From the NCBI GenBank assembly GCA_049325095.1, contig JBMOPO010000032.1:186001-250000 (forward strand): 64,000 nt of DNA. Direction: 5' to 3'. The notes under the pieces were generated by a model. That model was given only the letters and a program-made list of their open reading frames with translations, made no database searches and was not told where the DNA came from. Each line of letters begins with the position of its first letter. Positions within the stretch are counted from its first letter, which is position 1. Below, in pieces: positions 47,279 to 62,493 of this stretch. Source of the stretch: JAGPUQ01 sp049325095 (GTDB lineage: Bacteria > Pseudomonadota > Gammaproteobacteria > Pseudomonadales > Porticoccaceae). The position numbers and the translations under genes were made by a program.

Positions 47279-47809
47279 ATGGCATTGCGTCTTGAAGAAA
47301 AGATGGCGATTGTCGCCAGTGTTAACCAGACGGCCAGCTCCGCACTGTCCCTGGTGGTTGCCGATGCCCGTGGAGTCAATGTCACAGACATCACCGCATT
47401 GCGCAAACAGGCCAGGGAGCAGGGAGTCAGCCTGCGGGTGATCAAAAATTCGCTGGCGCGACGCGCATTCAAGGGCACCGAATTCGAGTGCCTGGAAGGG
47501 GAGCTGACGGGGCCTTCGCTGTACGGGTTTTCCATGGAGGATCCCGGTGCGGCGGCGCGCCTGTTCAAGGAGTTTGCGAAGCAAAACGCCGCGTTCGACA
47601 TCAAGGTGTTGTCGATTGGAGGACAGGTTCTGGATGGCACCAGGATCGACGTGCTGGCCACGCTGCCGACGCGCGAACAGGCGCTGGCCCAGCTGGCCGC
47701 TGTGCTGATCGCCCCGATCACCAAGCTGGTGCGTACCTTCAACGAGGTGCCGGCCAAGATCACCCGTGTGATGGCGGCAGTGCGCGATCAAAAGCGGGAC
47801 GCCGCCTAG
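47279..47809 (+). CDS. rplJ: 50S ribosomal protein L10
   Basis: 176 residues from ATG 47279, with AGGAGGAG upstream. MALRLEEKMAIVASVNQTA and NSLARRAFKGTEF are conserved; the C-terminal helix binds L7/L12 dimers. Likely autoregulated through the leader upstream. Confidence 0.98.
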   Translation: MALRLEEKMAIVASVNQTASSALSLVVADARGVNVTDITALRKQAREQGVSLRVIKNSLARRAFKGTEFECLEGELTGPSLYGFSMEDPGAAARLFKEFAKQNAAFDIKVLSIGGQVLDGTRIDVLATLPTREQALAQLAAVLIAPITKLVRTFNEVPAKITRVMAAVRDQKRDAA

Positions 47810-47857
47810 CCGTTGGGCGCCCATCTATTCACAATTTCGTGTAAGGAGAGTAGGAGC

Positions 47858-48241
47858 ATGGCTCTGTCCAAAGAAGATATTCTCAACGCCATCGCCGAAA
47901 TGAGCGTGATGGAAGTAGTGGAATTGGTTTCCGCCATGGAAGAGAAATTCGGTGTTTCCGCCCAGGCCGCTGTGGCGGTAGCCGCTCCGGTCGCCGCCGG
48001 GGGTGATGCCGGTGCTGCCGCCGAGGAAAAAACCGAGTTCGACATCGTTCTGGCCAGCACAGGCGACAAAAAGGTGAACGTGATCAAGGCGGTGCGCGCG
48101 ATCACCGGATTGGGCCTGAAAGAGGCCAAGGACCTGGTCGACGGCGCTCCGGCCACCGTCAAGGAGGGGGTGTCCAAGGCCGAGGCGGAAGATGCCAAGA
48201 AGCAACTCGAAGAAGCGGGCGCCACTGTCGAGCTCAAGTAA
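47858..48241 (+). CDS. rplL: 50S ribosomal protein L7/L12
   Basis: 127 residues; N-terminal dimerisation domain (MALSKEDILNAIAEMSVMEV), an Ala-rich hinge around residues 40-55, and the C-terminal factor-binding domain (EKTEFDIVLASTGDKKVNVI; GLGLKEAKDLVDGAP). Strong ribosome site GGAG. Recruits translational GTPases such as the EF-Tu and EF-G in this window. Confidence 0.98.
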   Translation: MALSKEDILNAIAEMSVMEVVELVSAMEEKFGVSAQAAVAVAAPVAAGGDAGAAAEEKTEFDIVLASTGDKKVNVIKAVRAITGLGLKEAKDLVDGAPATVKEGVSKAEAEDAKKQLEEAGATVELK

Positions 48242-48290
48242 GTTTGGCCAGACCGACGCCGATAGTGCGGCGTCTGCCCAATCGTCCGAA

Positions 48291-48318
48291 GGCTGACGGG
48301 CCTGCCCGTCGGCCTTTT
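48291..48318 (+). terminator. rplL-rpoB intergenic attenuator hairpin
   Basis: A 10-bp stem GGCTGACGGG/CCCGTCGGCC (one G-U) with a CCTG loop, then TTTT, in the 157-base rplL-rpoB gap. E. coli has a partial terminator in the same place that lowers rpoBC relative to rplJL. Confidence 0.7.
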
Positions 48319-48398
48319 GCCGCTTTCGGGCCTGGCATGGCGCCAGGTTTGGAGTTGGCGCAGCAACCATGTTCGAGTGAACCTGCCGGGGAGCGTCG

Positions 48399-51300
48399 AT
48401 GATCTATTCATTCACCGAAAAGAAAAGGATTCGCAAGGATTTCAGCAAGTTGCCTGAAGTCATGGAGCAGCCCTATCTGCTGGCGATTCAACTGGACTCC
48501 TACCGGAAGTTTACCCAATCCGACGTCCCGCCCGAGCGGCGCGCCAACACCGGGCTGCACGCGGCCTTCAATTCGGTATTCCCGATCGAGAGTTATTCCG
48601 GCAACGCGCGGCTGGAGTATGTCGACTACGTGCTCGGCAAGTCGGTGTTCGACGTCGAGGAATGCAAGCTGCGCGGCGCTACCTATGCAGCGCCCCTGCG
48701 GGTACGGGTGCGGCTGGTGCTGATCGACAAGGATTCCCCCAACAAGGCCATCAAGGATATCAAGGAGCAGCAGGTATACCTGGGCGAAATCCCGCTGATG
48801 ACGGAAAACGGTACCTTCATCGTCAATGGTACCGAGCGCGTGATCGTGTCGCAGTTGCATCGCTCTCCAGGAGTGTTCTTCGATCACGACAAGGGCAAGA
48901 CCCATTCCTCCGGCAAGCTGCTGTTTTCCGCTCGCATCATCCCCTACCGCGGGTCCTGGCTCGATTTCGAATTCGACCCCAAGGATCTGCTGTACGTGCG
49001 GATCGATCGGCGTCGCAAGTTGCCGGCCACGGTCCTGCTGCGCGCAATGGGCATGACCACCGAGGAAATGCTGAATTCCTTCTACGAAATCAACCGCTTT
49101 CACCGCGACGCGGACGGCAGCTATCGGTACGATCTGGTGCCCGCCAGGCTGCGCGGCGACATTGCGAGTTTCGACATCCGAGGCAAGGGCGGCAAACTGG
49201 TGGTCGAGCAGGGTCGGCGGATCACTGCGCGCCACATTCGTGAACTCGAAAATGCCGGGATTTCGCAGTTGGAAGTGCCGCGCGAGTATCTGGTCGGGCG
49301 CAGTCTGGCGCGGGATGTCGTCGACCCGGAAACCGGGGAGGTCCTGCTTCCCTGCAACACCGCCCTGACCGCGGCCGATCTGGCCAGGATCGAAGCGGCG
49401 GGCCTGGACACGATCGATACCATCTACACCAATGATATCGACCAGGGCCCGTTCCTGTCGGAAACGCTGCGCGTTGACGCCACTCGCAGCCAAATGGATG
49501 CGCTTGTGGAGATCTACCGCATGATGCGTCCCGGCGAGCCGCCCACCAAGGAGTCGGCGGAAACCCTGTTCAACAATCTGTTTTTTTCCGCGGATCGCTA
49601 CGACCTGTCCGCGGTGGGGCGGATGAAATTCAACCGCCGGCTGGGACGCGAAGCCGTGGAGGGCCCCGGCACGCTGACCGACGAAGATATCATCGATGTG
49701 TTGCGCATGTTGATCGATATCCGCAATGGCCGCGGTACGGTCGACGACATCGACCACCTGGGCAACCGGCGCGTGCGCTCGGTGGGCGAAATGGCCGAGA
49801 ACCAGTTCCGCATCGGTCTGGTGCGCGTAGAGCGGGCGGTCAAGGAACGTCTGTCGGTGGCGGAGTCCGAAGGGTTGATGCCGCAGGACATGGTCAATGC
49901 CAAACCCGTGGCGGCCGCCATGAAGGAGTTCTTCGGCTCAAGCCAGTTGTCCCAGTTCATGGACCAGAACAACCCCCTGTCGGAGGTTACCCACAAGCGC
50001 CGGGTGTCCGCCCTGGGCCCGGGTGGTCTGACCCGCGAGCGGGCCGGCTTCGAGGTGCGTGATGTGCACCCGACCCATTACGGCCGGGTGTGTCCCATCG
50101 AAACCCCGGAGGGTCCCAACATCGGTCTGATCAACTCGCTGGCCAACTATGCCCGCACCAATGAATACGGCTTCCTGGAAACCCCCTATCGCAAGGTGAT
50201 CGACGGCCGGGTCAGCGACCGGATCGAATATCTTTCGGCGATCAACGAGGCCGAACACGTCATCGCCCAGGCTTCCGCCAAGGTGAACGACCGTGGCGAG
50301 TTTCTCGAGGAGCTGGTGTCGGTACGGCACGGTGGCGAATCCACGATGAAGTCGCCCAGCGAAGTCGAGTACGTCGATGTTTCTCCGCGCCAGGTCGTCT
50401 CGGTGGCGGCGTCCCTGATCCCGTTTCTCGAACACGACGACGCCAACCGCGCACTGATGGGCTCGAACATGCAGCGCCAGGCGGTGCCCACATTGCGGTC
50501 GGAAAAACCCTTGGTGGGAACCGGGATGGAGCGCATCGTTGCCCGCGACTCCGGGGTCTGTGTGGTAGCCCGTCGGGGCGGAGTGGTCGAAAGCGCCGAC
50601 GCCGCACGGATCGTGGTGCGGGTGGCAGAAGAGGAAGTCGCCGCCGATGATGCGGGGGTCGATATCTACAAACTGGTGAAGTACACGCGATCCAACCAGA
50701 ACACCTGCATCAACCAGCGCACCATCGTGCAGCAGGGCGATGTGGTGGCGCGTGGCGATATCCTCGCCGACGGCCCGTCGGTGGACTTGGGGGAGTTGGC
50801 GCTGGGGCAGAACATGCGCATCGCGTTCATGCCCTGGAACGGCTACAACTTCGAGGATTCCATCCTCATTTCCGAGCGTGTGGTGGCGGAAGACCGGTTC
50901 ACCACCATCCACATCCAGGAGCTGAGTTGTGTGGCCCGTGATACCAAGCTAGGGCCCGAAGAGATCACCGCGGACATTCCCAACATCGGCGATGCGGCGT
51001 TGCGGCGGCTGGACGAATCGGGGATCGTCTACATCGGCGCCGAGGTCAATGCCGGTGACATCCTGGTGGGCAAGGTGACGCCCAAGGGCGAAACCCAACT
51101 CACTCCCGAGGAAAAGCTGCTGCGGGCGATCTTTGGCGAGAAAGCCAGCGACGTCAAGGACACCTCGCTGCGGGTGCCCAGCGCGACCAAGGGCACGGTC
51201 ATCGATGTCCAGGTATTCACCCGCGACGGGCTCGAAAAGGACGCGCGGGCGCTGCAGATCGAAAAAGCGGAACTGGATCGATTCCGCCAGGACCTCAACG

Positions 51301-52478
51301 ACGAATATCGTATCGTCGAAAACGCGATCTTTGCCCGCCTCCGCTCGGCGTTGGTCGGCAAGGCCGTGGTTCGGGCGCCGGGACTCAAGAAGGGCGAGCC
51401 GCTCAGCGCCGGGGTGGCGGCGGACCTCGATCACGACAAATGGTTCAAGCTGCGCATGGAAGATCCGGCGCTGAACGACCTGCTCGCCGATGCCGAACGA
51501 CAGCTGCTCGAGCGCCGGCGCCTGTTGGATGAGCGGTTCGAGGAGAAGAAGCGCAAGGTCGGTACCGGCGATGATCTCGCCCCCGGGGTACTCAAGATCG
51601 TCAAGGTGTACCTGGCCGTCAAGCGCCGCATCCAGCCCGGCGACAAGATGGCCGGCCGGCACGGCAACAAGGGGGTGATCTCCGCGATCATGCCGGTAGA
51701 AGACATGCCCTACGACGAAAACGGTGTGCCCGTCGATATCGTGCTCAATCCGCTCGGAGTGCCCTCGCGGATGAATGTGGGACAGATCCTCGAAACCCAC
51801 CTGGGGTTGGCCGCCAAGGGCCTGGGCGACAAGATCGACGCCATGATCCGGGCCCAGCGGAGCGTGGCCGAGCTGCGCGGATTTCTGCAGCAGATCTATG
51901 ATGCCGGTGGCGGATTCGCCAATGTCGAACTCGATGGTCTCAGTGACCAGGAGATCGTCGCCCTGGCCCGCAATCTCATTGGCGGAGTGCCGATGGCCAC
52001 GCCCGTGTTCGATGGTGCGCGCGAAGAAGAAATCAAGGAGCTGCTGCGACTCGCCGAGCTGCCCGAAAGTGGCCAGATGACCCTGTTCGACGGCCGCACC
52101 GGGGACCCGTTCAGCCGCCCGGTGACCGTCGGTTATATGTACATGCTCAAACTCAATCACCTGGTGGATGACAAGATGCATGCCCGTTCCACCGGCTCCT
52201 ACAGTCTGGTGACCCAGCAGCCCCTCGGTGGGAAGGCGCAGTTCGGTGGTCAGCGCTTCGGGGAAATGGAGGTCTGGGCACTCGAGGCCTATGGCGCTTC
52301 CTACACCCTCCAGGAGATGCTCACCGTCAAGTCGGATGACGTCAACGGTCGTACCAAGATGTACAAGAACATCGTCGACGGCGATCACCGCATGGAGCCC
52401 GGAATGCCCGAGTCGTTCAATGTGCTGGTCAAAGAGATCCGTTCGCTGGGAATCAATATCGATCTTGAATACGAGTAA
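48399..52478 (+). CDS. rpoB: RNA polymerase beta subunit
   Basis: 1359 residues (E. coli 1342). The rifampicin pocket near residues 510-545 (SSQLSQFMDQNNPLSEVTHK, then RRVSALGPGG) has wild-type residues, so there is no resistance change at the common positions. C-terminal GGKAQFGGQRFGEMEVWALEAYGA is standard. Start ATG 48399 (MIYSFTEKKRIRKDFSKLPE). Confidence 0.99.
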   Translation: MIYSFTEKKRIRKDFSKLPEVMEQPYLLAIQLDSYRKFTQSDVPPERRANTGLHAAFNSVFPIESYSGNARLEYVDYVLGKSVFDVEECKLRGATYAAPLRVRVRLVLIDKDSPNKAIKDIKEQQVYLGEIPLMTENGTFIVNGTERVIVSQLHRSPGVFFDHDKGKTHSSGKLLFSARIIPYRGSWLDFEFDPKDLLYVRIDRRRKLPATVLLRAMGMTTEEMLNSFYEINRFHRDADGSYRYDLVPARLRGDIASFDIRGKGGKLVVEQGRRITARHIRELENAGISQLEVPREYLVGRSLARDVVDPETGEVLLPCNTALTAADLARIEAAGLDTIDTIYTNDIDQGPFLSETLRVDATRSQMDALVEIYRMMRPGEPPTKESAETLFNNLFFSADRYDLSAVGRMKFNRRLGREAVEGPGTLTDEDIIDVLRMLIDIRNGRGTVDDIDHLGNRRVRSVGEMAENQFRIGLVRVERAVKERLSVAESEGLMPQDMVNAKPVAAAMKEFFGSSQLSQFMDQNNPLSEVTHKRRVSALGPGGLTRERAGFEVRDVHPTHYGRVCPIETPEGPNIGLINSLANYARTNEYGFLETPYRKVIDGRVSDRIEYLSAINEAEHVIAQASAKVNDRGEFLEELVSVRHGGESTMKSPSEVEYVDVSPRQVVSVAASLIPFLEHDDANRALMGSNMQRQAVPTLRSEKPLVGTGMERIVARDSGVCVVARRGGVVESADAARIVVRVAEEEVAADDAGVDIYKLVKYTRSNQNTCINQRTIVQQGDVVARGDILADGPSVDLGELALGQNMRIAFMPWNGYNFEDSILISERVVAEDRFTTIHIQELSCVARDTKLGPEEITADIPNIGDAALRRLDESGIVYIGAEVNAGDILVGKVTPKGETQLTPEEKLLRAIFGEKASDVKDTSLRVPSATKGTVIDVQVFTRDGLEKDARALQIEKAELDRFRQDLNDEYRIVENAIFARLRSALVGKAVVRAPGLKKGEPLSAGVAADLDHDKWFKLRMEDPALNDLLADAERQLLERRRLLDERFEEKKRKVGTGDDLAPGVLKIVKVYLAVKRRIQPGDKMAGRHGNKGVISAIMPVEDMPYDENGVPVDIVLNPLGVPSRMNVGQILETHLGLAAKGLGDKIDAMIRAQRSVAELRGFLQQIYDAGGGFANVELDGLSDQEIVALARNLIGGVPMATPVFDGAREEEIKELLRLAELPESGQMTLFDGRTGDPFSRPVTVGYMYMLKLNHLVDDKMHARSTGSYSLVTQQPLGGKAQFGGQRFGEMEVWALEAYGASYTLQEMLTVKSDDVNGRTKMYKNIVDGDHRMEPGMPESFNVLVKEIRSLGINIDLEYE

Positions 52479-52541
52479 TCCTGCACCCTGTTTCGCGTGC
52501 CGCACAGCGCCCGCCGTGGTATGCACACTGGAGGAAAGGCC

Positions 52542-56750
<4,209 letters not shown>

Positions 56751-56778
56751 GGACAATCGACCAACCCCCTGACCGCAG

Positions 56779-56797
56779 GCAGCCCGCGTGGGGCTGC
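56779..56797 (+). terminator. Hairpin after rpoC
   Basis: GCAGCCC/GGGCTGC with a 5-base loop. No T-run; it directly abuts the -35 of the next promoter, so termination is uncertain. Confidence 0.4.
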
Positions 56798-56827
56798 TTG
56801 ACGGCCCTGGGGGGGGGTCTTTAGAAT
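56798..56827 (+). promoter_or_regulatory. Sigma70-like promoter of the str operon
   Basis: TTGACG at 56798-56803, an 18-base spacer with a run of nine G, and TAGAAT at 56822-56827, about 100 bases before rpsL. Confidence 0.65.
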
Positions 56828-56927
56828 CCCGCCTCCCCGCTGCAGCCCGGGTCGCAGTGGCCGGCAGGGTATTTCCCAGGGCCGGCGATCTCCCGAGCGC
56901 CGGCCCTTGTTCAGGAGCATTGAGTTC

Positions 56928-57302
56928 ATGGCAACTGTCAACCAATTGGTTCGCAAGCCCAGAAAGCGCAAGGCCGCGAAAAGCGCGGTGCCGGCGTTGC
57001 AGGGCTGCCCCCAGCGCCGGGGGGTCTGCACCCGGGTATATACCACGACGCCCAAGAAGCCCAACTCGGCGATGCGAAAGGTCTGCCGCGTGCGACTGAC
57101 CAGCGGCTACGAAGTGACGTCCTATATCGGCGGCGAAGGCCACAACCTGCAGGAGCACAGCGTAGTGCTGATCCGCGGCGGCCGGGTTAAGGATCTCCCC
57201 GGGGTGCGCTACCACACGGTACGGGGCAGTTTGGATACGTCCGGGGTCAGCAATCGCCGGCAGCGGCGATCCAAATACGGGGCCAAGCGTCCGAAGAGCT
57301 GA
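56928..57302 (+). CDS. rpsL: 30S ribosomal protein S12
   Basis: 124 residues from ATG 56928 (MATVNQLVRKPRKRKAAKSA). The streptomycin-relevant loops TTTPKKPNSA and GRVKDLPGVRYH keep the Lys residues found in sensitive strains. First gene of rpsL-rpsG-fusA-tuf. Confidence 0.98.
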   Translation: MATVNQLVRKPRKRKAAKSAVPALQGCPQRRGVCTRVYTTTPKKPNSAMRKVCRVRLTSGYEVTSYIGGEGHNLQEHSVVLIRGGRVKDLPGVRYHTVRGSLDTSGVSNRRQRRSKYGAKRPKS

Positions 57303-57369
57303 TCGCCCCGCGTTTTTACACCAGTAAGGCCGGGCGAAACATCCCGGGGCCACCTGAAGAGAGCAGCAC

Positions 57370-57840
57370 ATGCCCAGAAGACGCGTAGTCGCCAAGCGCG
57401 AAATCATTCCCGATCCCAAATTCGGCAGCAGCACGCTGGCCAAATTCGTCAATCACGTCATGGTCAGCGGCAAGAAGGCCGTGGCCGAGCGCATCGTCTA
57501 TGGGGCGCTCGACTTGGTCCAGGAGCGCCTCAAGCGCGACCCTGTGGAAACCTTCGAGCAGGCGCTGGACAACATCGCGCCCATGGTGGAGGTCAAATCC
57601 AGGCGGGTCGGCGGCGCGACCTATCAGGTCCCGGTGGAGGTCAGGGCTTCGCGGCGCACCGCGCTGGCGATGCGCTGGCTGGTCGACTACGCCCGCGCGC
57701 GCAGCGAGAAATCCATGGCGCAACGCCTTGCCGGAGAGATTGCCGATGCCGCCCAAGGACGTGGCAGCGCGGTCAGGAAGCGCGAGGACGTGCACCGTAT
57801 GGCGGAGGCCAACAAGGCCTTCTCGCATTACCGCTTCTGA
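57370..57840 (+). CDS. rpsG: 30S ribosomal protein S7
   Basis: 156 residues starting MPRRRVVAKREIIPDPKFGS, normal length. Nucleates the 30S head; in E. coli it represses its own operon. 67 bases after rpsL, 103 before fusA. Confidence 0.98.
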   Translation: MPRRRVVAKREIIPDPKFGSSTLAKFVNHVMVSGKKAVAERIVYGALDLVQERLKRDPVETFEQALDNIAPMVEVKSRRVGGATYQVPVEVRASRRTALAMRWLVDYARARSEKSMAQRLAGEIADAAQGRGSAVRKREDVHRMAEANKAFSHYRF

Positions 57841-57943
57841 TTCGACATGGCGCGTCGCTCCGCGGGGGAGCGGCGTTCATCGAGAGGCCGCCGCAGGGCT
57901 GCCTCTCGCGGTTTTCGGAATACCAAATCTGGGGAAGCTGACA

Positions 57944-60043
57944 GTGGCACGTAAGACACCAATAGCGAGATACCGCAATATCGGCATCGTCGCCCACGTG
58001 GATGCTGGCAAGACCACCACGACCGAGCGTGTACTGTTCTACACCGGCCTTTCTCACAAGATGGGAGAGGTTCATGACGGCGCCGCCACCATGGACTGGA
58101 TGGAGCAGGAGCAAGAACGGGGCATCACCATCACCTCTGCCGCCACCACCTGCTTCTGGCGGGGGATGCAGCAGCAGTTCGACGAGCACCGCATCAATAT
58201 CATTGATACACCAGGCCACGTCGATTTCACCATCGAGGTCGAGCGCTCCCTTCGCGTCCTCGACGGCGCCGTGGTGGTGTTGTGCGGCGCCTCCGGCGTG
58301 CAGCCCCAGACCGAAACCGTCTGGCGCCAAGCCAACAAGTACGGCGTGCCCCGCTTGGTGTTCGTCAACAAGATGGACCGCGCCGGCGCCGACTTCCTGC
58401 GTGTGGTAAAGCACTTGCGGGAGCGGTTGGGGGCAAATCCGGTGCCGGTACAGATGGCCATTGGCGCCGAGGAAACCTTTCGCGGCGTGGTCGATTTGGT
58501 CAAGCAGAAAGCGATTCTCTGGAACGACGCCGACCAGGGGATGACGTTCGAGTACGCCGAAATCCCCGCCGAGCTGCGGGAGCAGTGTCACAGCCTGCGC
58601 GAACAGCTGATCGAGGCGGCTGCCGAAGCCAACGAGGAGTTGATGGAAAAGTACCTCGAAGGCGGAGAGCTGACCGAACAGGAGATCAAAAAAGGCATTC
58701 GTCAGCGGACCTTGTCCAGCGAGATTGTGCCGGTGTTCTGTGGCTCGGCATTCAAGAACAAGGGTGTCCAGGCGGTTCTCGATGGCGTCGTGGAGTACCT
58801 GCCCTCGCCGACCGAGGTCAAGGCAATCGAGGGTACGCTCGAGGATGGGGTGACCGTGGCAAGGCGGGAAGCGGACGACAGCGCGCCGTTTGCCGCACTG
58901 GCGTTCAAGATCGCAACCGACCCCTTTGTCGGTGCGCTGACCTTCATTCGCGTGTACTCCGGGGTGCTGAACTCGGGGGATGCGGTATACAACCCGGTCA
59001 AGGGCAAGAAGGAGCGCATCGGACGCATGGTGCAGATGCACGCCAACCAGCGCGATGAGATCAAGGAGGTGCGCGCTGGCGACATCGCTGCGGCGATCGG
59101 GCTGAAGGATGTCACCACCGGAGAGACTCTGTGCGACCTGAACGCGGTCATCACGCTGGAGCGCATGGATTTTCCCGATCCGGTGATTTCCGTGGCGGTG
59201 GAGCCCAAGTCCAAGGCGGATCAGGAAAAAATGGGCGTCGCCCTCGGCAAGCTCGCCCAGGAAGACCCCTCGTTCCGGGTGAAAACCGACGAGGAGACCG
59301 GACAGACCATCATTTCGGGGATGGGCGAACTCCACCTCGATATCATTGTCGATCGCATGCGGCGGGAGTTCGGCGTCGAAGCCAATATCGGCAAGCCCCA
59401 GGTGGCCTATCGCGAGGCGATTCGCAATACCTGTGAAATCGAGGGCAAGTTCGTGCGGCAGAGCGGTGGGCGAGGCCAGTATGGCCATGTCTGGGTACGC
59501 TTCGAGCCGCGTGAGGCGGGCCAGGAGGGTCTGGAGTTCATCAACGGCATCGTTGGCGGCGTGGTGCCGAAGGAATATGTGCCGGCGGTCGAGAAAGGCA
59601 TCGCCGAGCAGATGCAGAACGGCGTGCTCGCCGGTTATCCCCTGCTCGGGCTCAAGGCCACGCTCTTCGACGGCTCCTACCACGATGTCGATTCCAGCGA
59701 AATGGCCTTCAAGATCGCCGCCTCCATGGCGACCAAGGAGTTGTCGAAAAGAGGTGGTGCGGTGTTGCTGGAGCCGATCATGAGTGTCGAGGTGGTCACC
59801 CCTGAGGAAAACATGGGTGACGTGGTCGGCGATCTGAACCGGCGGCGTGGTCTCATCCAGGGCATGGACGAGAGCCCGTCGGGGAAGGTCATCCGCGCCG
59901 AAGTGCCGCTGGCGGAAATGTTCGGTTATGCGACCGCGCTGCGTTCCGCCACCCAGGGCCGCGCCACCTTCACCATGGAGTTTCTCAAATACGCGGAAGC
60001 GCCCAACAATATCGCGGAGGAAGTCATCGCCAAGCGCGCCTGA
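57944..60043 (+). CDS. fusA: Elongation factor G
   Basis: 699 residues from GTG 57944 (read as MARKTPIARYRNIGIVAHVD). GTPase motifs AHVDAGKTTTTERVL, RGITITSAATT, DTPGHVDFTIEVERSLRVLD and VNKMDR are intact; domain IV contains VRQSGGRGQYGHVW. Length equals typical EF-G1. No second EF-G is seen here. Confidence 0.98.
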   Translation: MARKTPIARYRNIGIVAHVDAGKTTTTERVLFYTGLSHKMGEVHDGAATMDWMEQEQERGITITSAATTCFWRGMQQQFDEHRINIIDTPGHVDFTIEVERSLRVLDGAVVVLCGASGVQPQTETVWRQANKYGVPRLVFVNKMDRAGADFLRVVKHLRERLGANPVPVQMAIGAEETFRGVVDLVKQKAILWNDADQGMTFEYAEIPAELREQCHSLREQLIEAAAEANEELMEKYLEGGELTEQEIKKGIRQRTLSSEIVPVFCGSAFKNKGVQAVLDGVVEYLPSPTEVKAIEGTLEDGVTVARREADDSAPFAALAFKIATDPFVGALTFIRVYSGVLNSGDAVYNPVKGKKERIGRMVQMHANQRDEIKEVRAGDIAAAIGLKDVTTGETLCDLNAVITLERMDFPDPVISVAVEPKSKADQEKMGVALGKLAQEDPSFRVKTDEETGQTIISGMGELHLDIIVDRMRREFGVEANIGKPQVAYREAIRNTCEIEGKFVRQSGGRGQYGHVWVRFEPREAGQEGLEFINGIVGGVVPKEYVPAVEKGIAEQMQNGVLAGYPLLGLKATLFDGSYHDVDSSEMAFKIAASMATKELSKRGGAVLLEPIMSVEVVTPEENMGDVVGDLNRRRGLIQGMDESPSGKVIRAEVPLAEMFGYATALRSATQGRATFTMEFLKYAEAPNNIAEEVIAKRA

Positions 60044-60088
60044 CACCGCCCGTTCTCAACCTGACATCTTTGACAGAGGAGCCTCTTC

Positions 60089-61284
<1,196 letters not shown>

Positions 61285-61288
61285 GGTG

Positions 61289-61319
61289 GTCCGGGCATCG
61301 GCGCCACCGGTGCCCGGAC
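61289..61319 (+). terminator. Strong hairpin after tuf copy 2
   Basis: 13-bp arms GTCCGGGCATCGG/CCGGTGCCCGGAC (one T-G pair) with a 5-base loop. Followed by AATG, not a T-run, so it may stop transcription weakly or stabilise the message end. Confidence 0.55.
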
Positions 61320-61342
61320 AATGTGCTGCACCGGGATTTCGG

Positions 61343-61371
61343 TTGACAGTTGCCCGTCTCGCACATAGAAT
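61343..61371 (+). promoter_or_regulatory. Sigma70-like promoter of the S10 operon
   Basis: TTGACA at 61343-61348, a 17-base spacer, TAGAAT at 61366-61371: near-perfect consensus, 61 bases before rpsJ. Confidence 0.8.
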
Positions 61372-61431
61372 GCCGCCTCTTTTTCGCTGGATTCCGGCAA
61401 GATTGACCGGACCAGGTCGGAGTGACAGTTC

Positions 61432-61743
61432 ATGCAGGGCCAACGGATAAGGATTCGCCTCAAGGCGTTCGATCACCGCCTGATCGACGCTTCGACCCGG
61501 GAGATCGTGGAAACCGTGAAGCGTACCGGGGCGCAGATTCGTGGGCCGATCCCGCTGCCCACCCGGAATGAGCGTTTTACCGTGCTGATCTCCCCCCATG
61601 TCAACAAGGATGCGCGGGACCAGTACGAGATCAGGACCCACAAGCGGTTGCTCGATATCGTCGAGCCCAGCGAAAAAACGGTTGATGCGCTGATGAAGCT
61701 GGATTTGGCAGCGGGAGTAGAGGTTCAGATCAGCCTGGGATAA
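61432..61743 (+). CDS. rpsJ: 30S ribosomal protein S10
   Basis: 103 residues (MQGQRIRIRLKAFDHRLIDA), normal length. Also the NusE partner of NusG in antitermination. First gene of the S10 operon. Its leader is only about 50 bases, much shorter than the L4-controlled leader of E. coli. Confidence 0.98.
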   Translation: MQGQRIRIRLKAFDHRLIDASTREIVETVKRTGAQIRGPIPLPTRNERFTVLISPHVNKDARDQYEIRTHKRLLDIVEPSEKTVDALMKLDLAAGVEVQISLG

Positions 61744-61840
61744 CCGCAAAGCCTGGCTGGCCGGAAATGGCCGGCGTGTGACGCTCTGCAATGGGCGGCC
61801 ATAGCGGGTGACAGCCCCATACACGAGAGGTTGCAACGAA

Positions 61841-62491
61841 ATGAGCATCGGAGTCGTCGGCCGCAAGTGCGGCATGACGCGAGTCTTCGCAGACAATGGC
61901 GCCTCGATCCCGGTCACGGTGATCGCAGTCGAGCCCAATCGCATCACCCAAATCAAAACCGACGAAACCGACGGCTATTGCGCGGTGCAGGTTACCTGTG
62001 GCGCGGCCAAGCCAAGCCGGGTCTCCAGGCCGCGGGCCGGCCACTTCGCCAAAGCCGGTACCGATGCGGGCCGCGGGCTCTGGGAGTTTCGGGTGTCCTC
62101 CGGTGTCGAACTCGACGGGCTGGCGCCGGGTGGCGTCGTCACCGTGGATCGCTTTCAGGCCGGCCAGCTGGTCGATGTCAGCGGGGTGTCCAAGGGCAAG
62201 GGGTTTGCGGGGGTCATCAAGCGCTGGAACTTCAGTGCACAGGATGCAACCCACGGCAACTCCCTGTCCCATCGCGCGCCGGGTTCCATCGGGCAAAACC
62301 AGAGCCCAGGCCGGGTGTTCAAAGGCAAAAAGATGGCCGGCCACATGGGGGCGGAGCGGGTTACCGTCCAAAGCCTCGAGGTGGTGCGTGTCGATACGGA
62401 GCGCAACCTGCTGCTCGTCAAGGGTGCCGTGCCCGGCGCCGCCGGCGCCGATTTGATCGTGCGCTCCGGGCGCAAGGTCCGAGGAGCCTGA
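61841..62491 (+). CDS. rplC: 50S ribosomal protein L3
   Basis: 216 residues from ATG 61841 (MSIGVVGRKCGMTRVFADNG), GAGAGG upstream. Contains KGKGFAGVIKRWNF and SPGRVFKGKKMAGHMGAERV with the Gln/Gly region near the peptidyl transferase centre. Confidence 0.98.
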   Translation: MSIGVVGRKCGMTRVFADNGASIPVTVIAVEPNRITQIKTDETDGYCAVQVTCGAAKPSRVSRPRAGHFAKAGTDAGRGLWEFRVSSGVELDGLAPGGVVTVDRFQAGQLVDVSGVSKGKGFAGVIKRWNFSAQDATHGNSLSHRAPGSIGQNQSPGRVFKGKKMAGHMGAERVTVQSLEVVRVDTERNLLLVKGAVPGAAGADLIVRSGRKVRGA

Positions 62492-62493
62492 TC

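Noticed and set aside
52497..52541. GTG start for rpoC 15 codons upstream
   Set aside because: The extra residues are not in the family, and the TTG at 52542 has the Shine-Dalgarno site and yields the conserved N-terminus.
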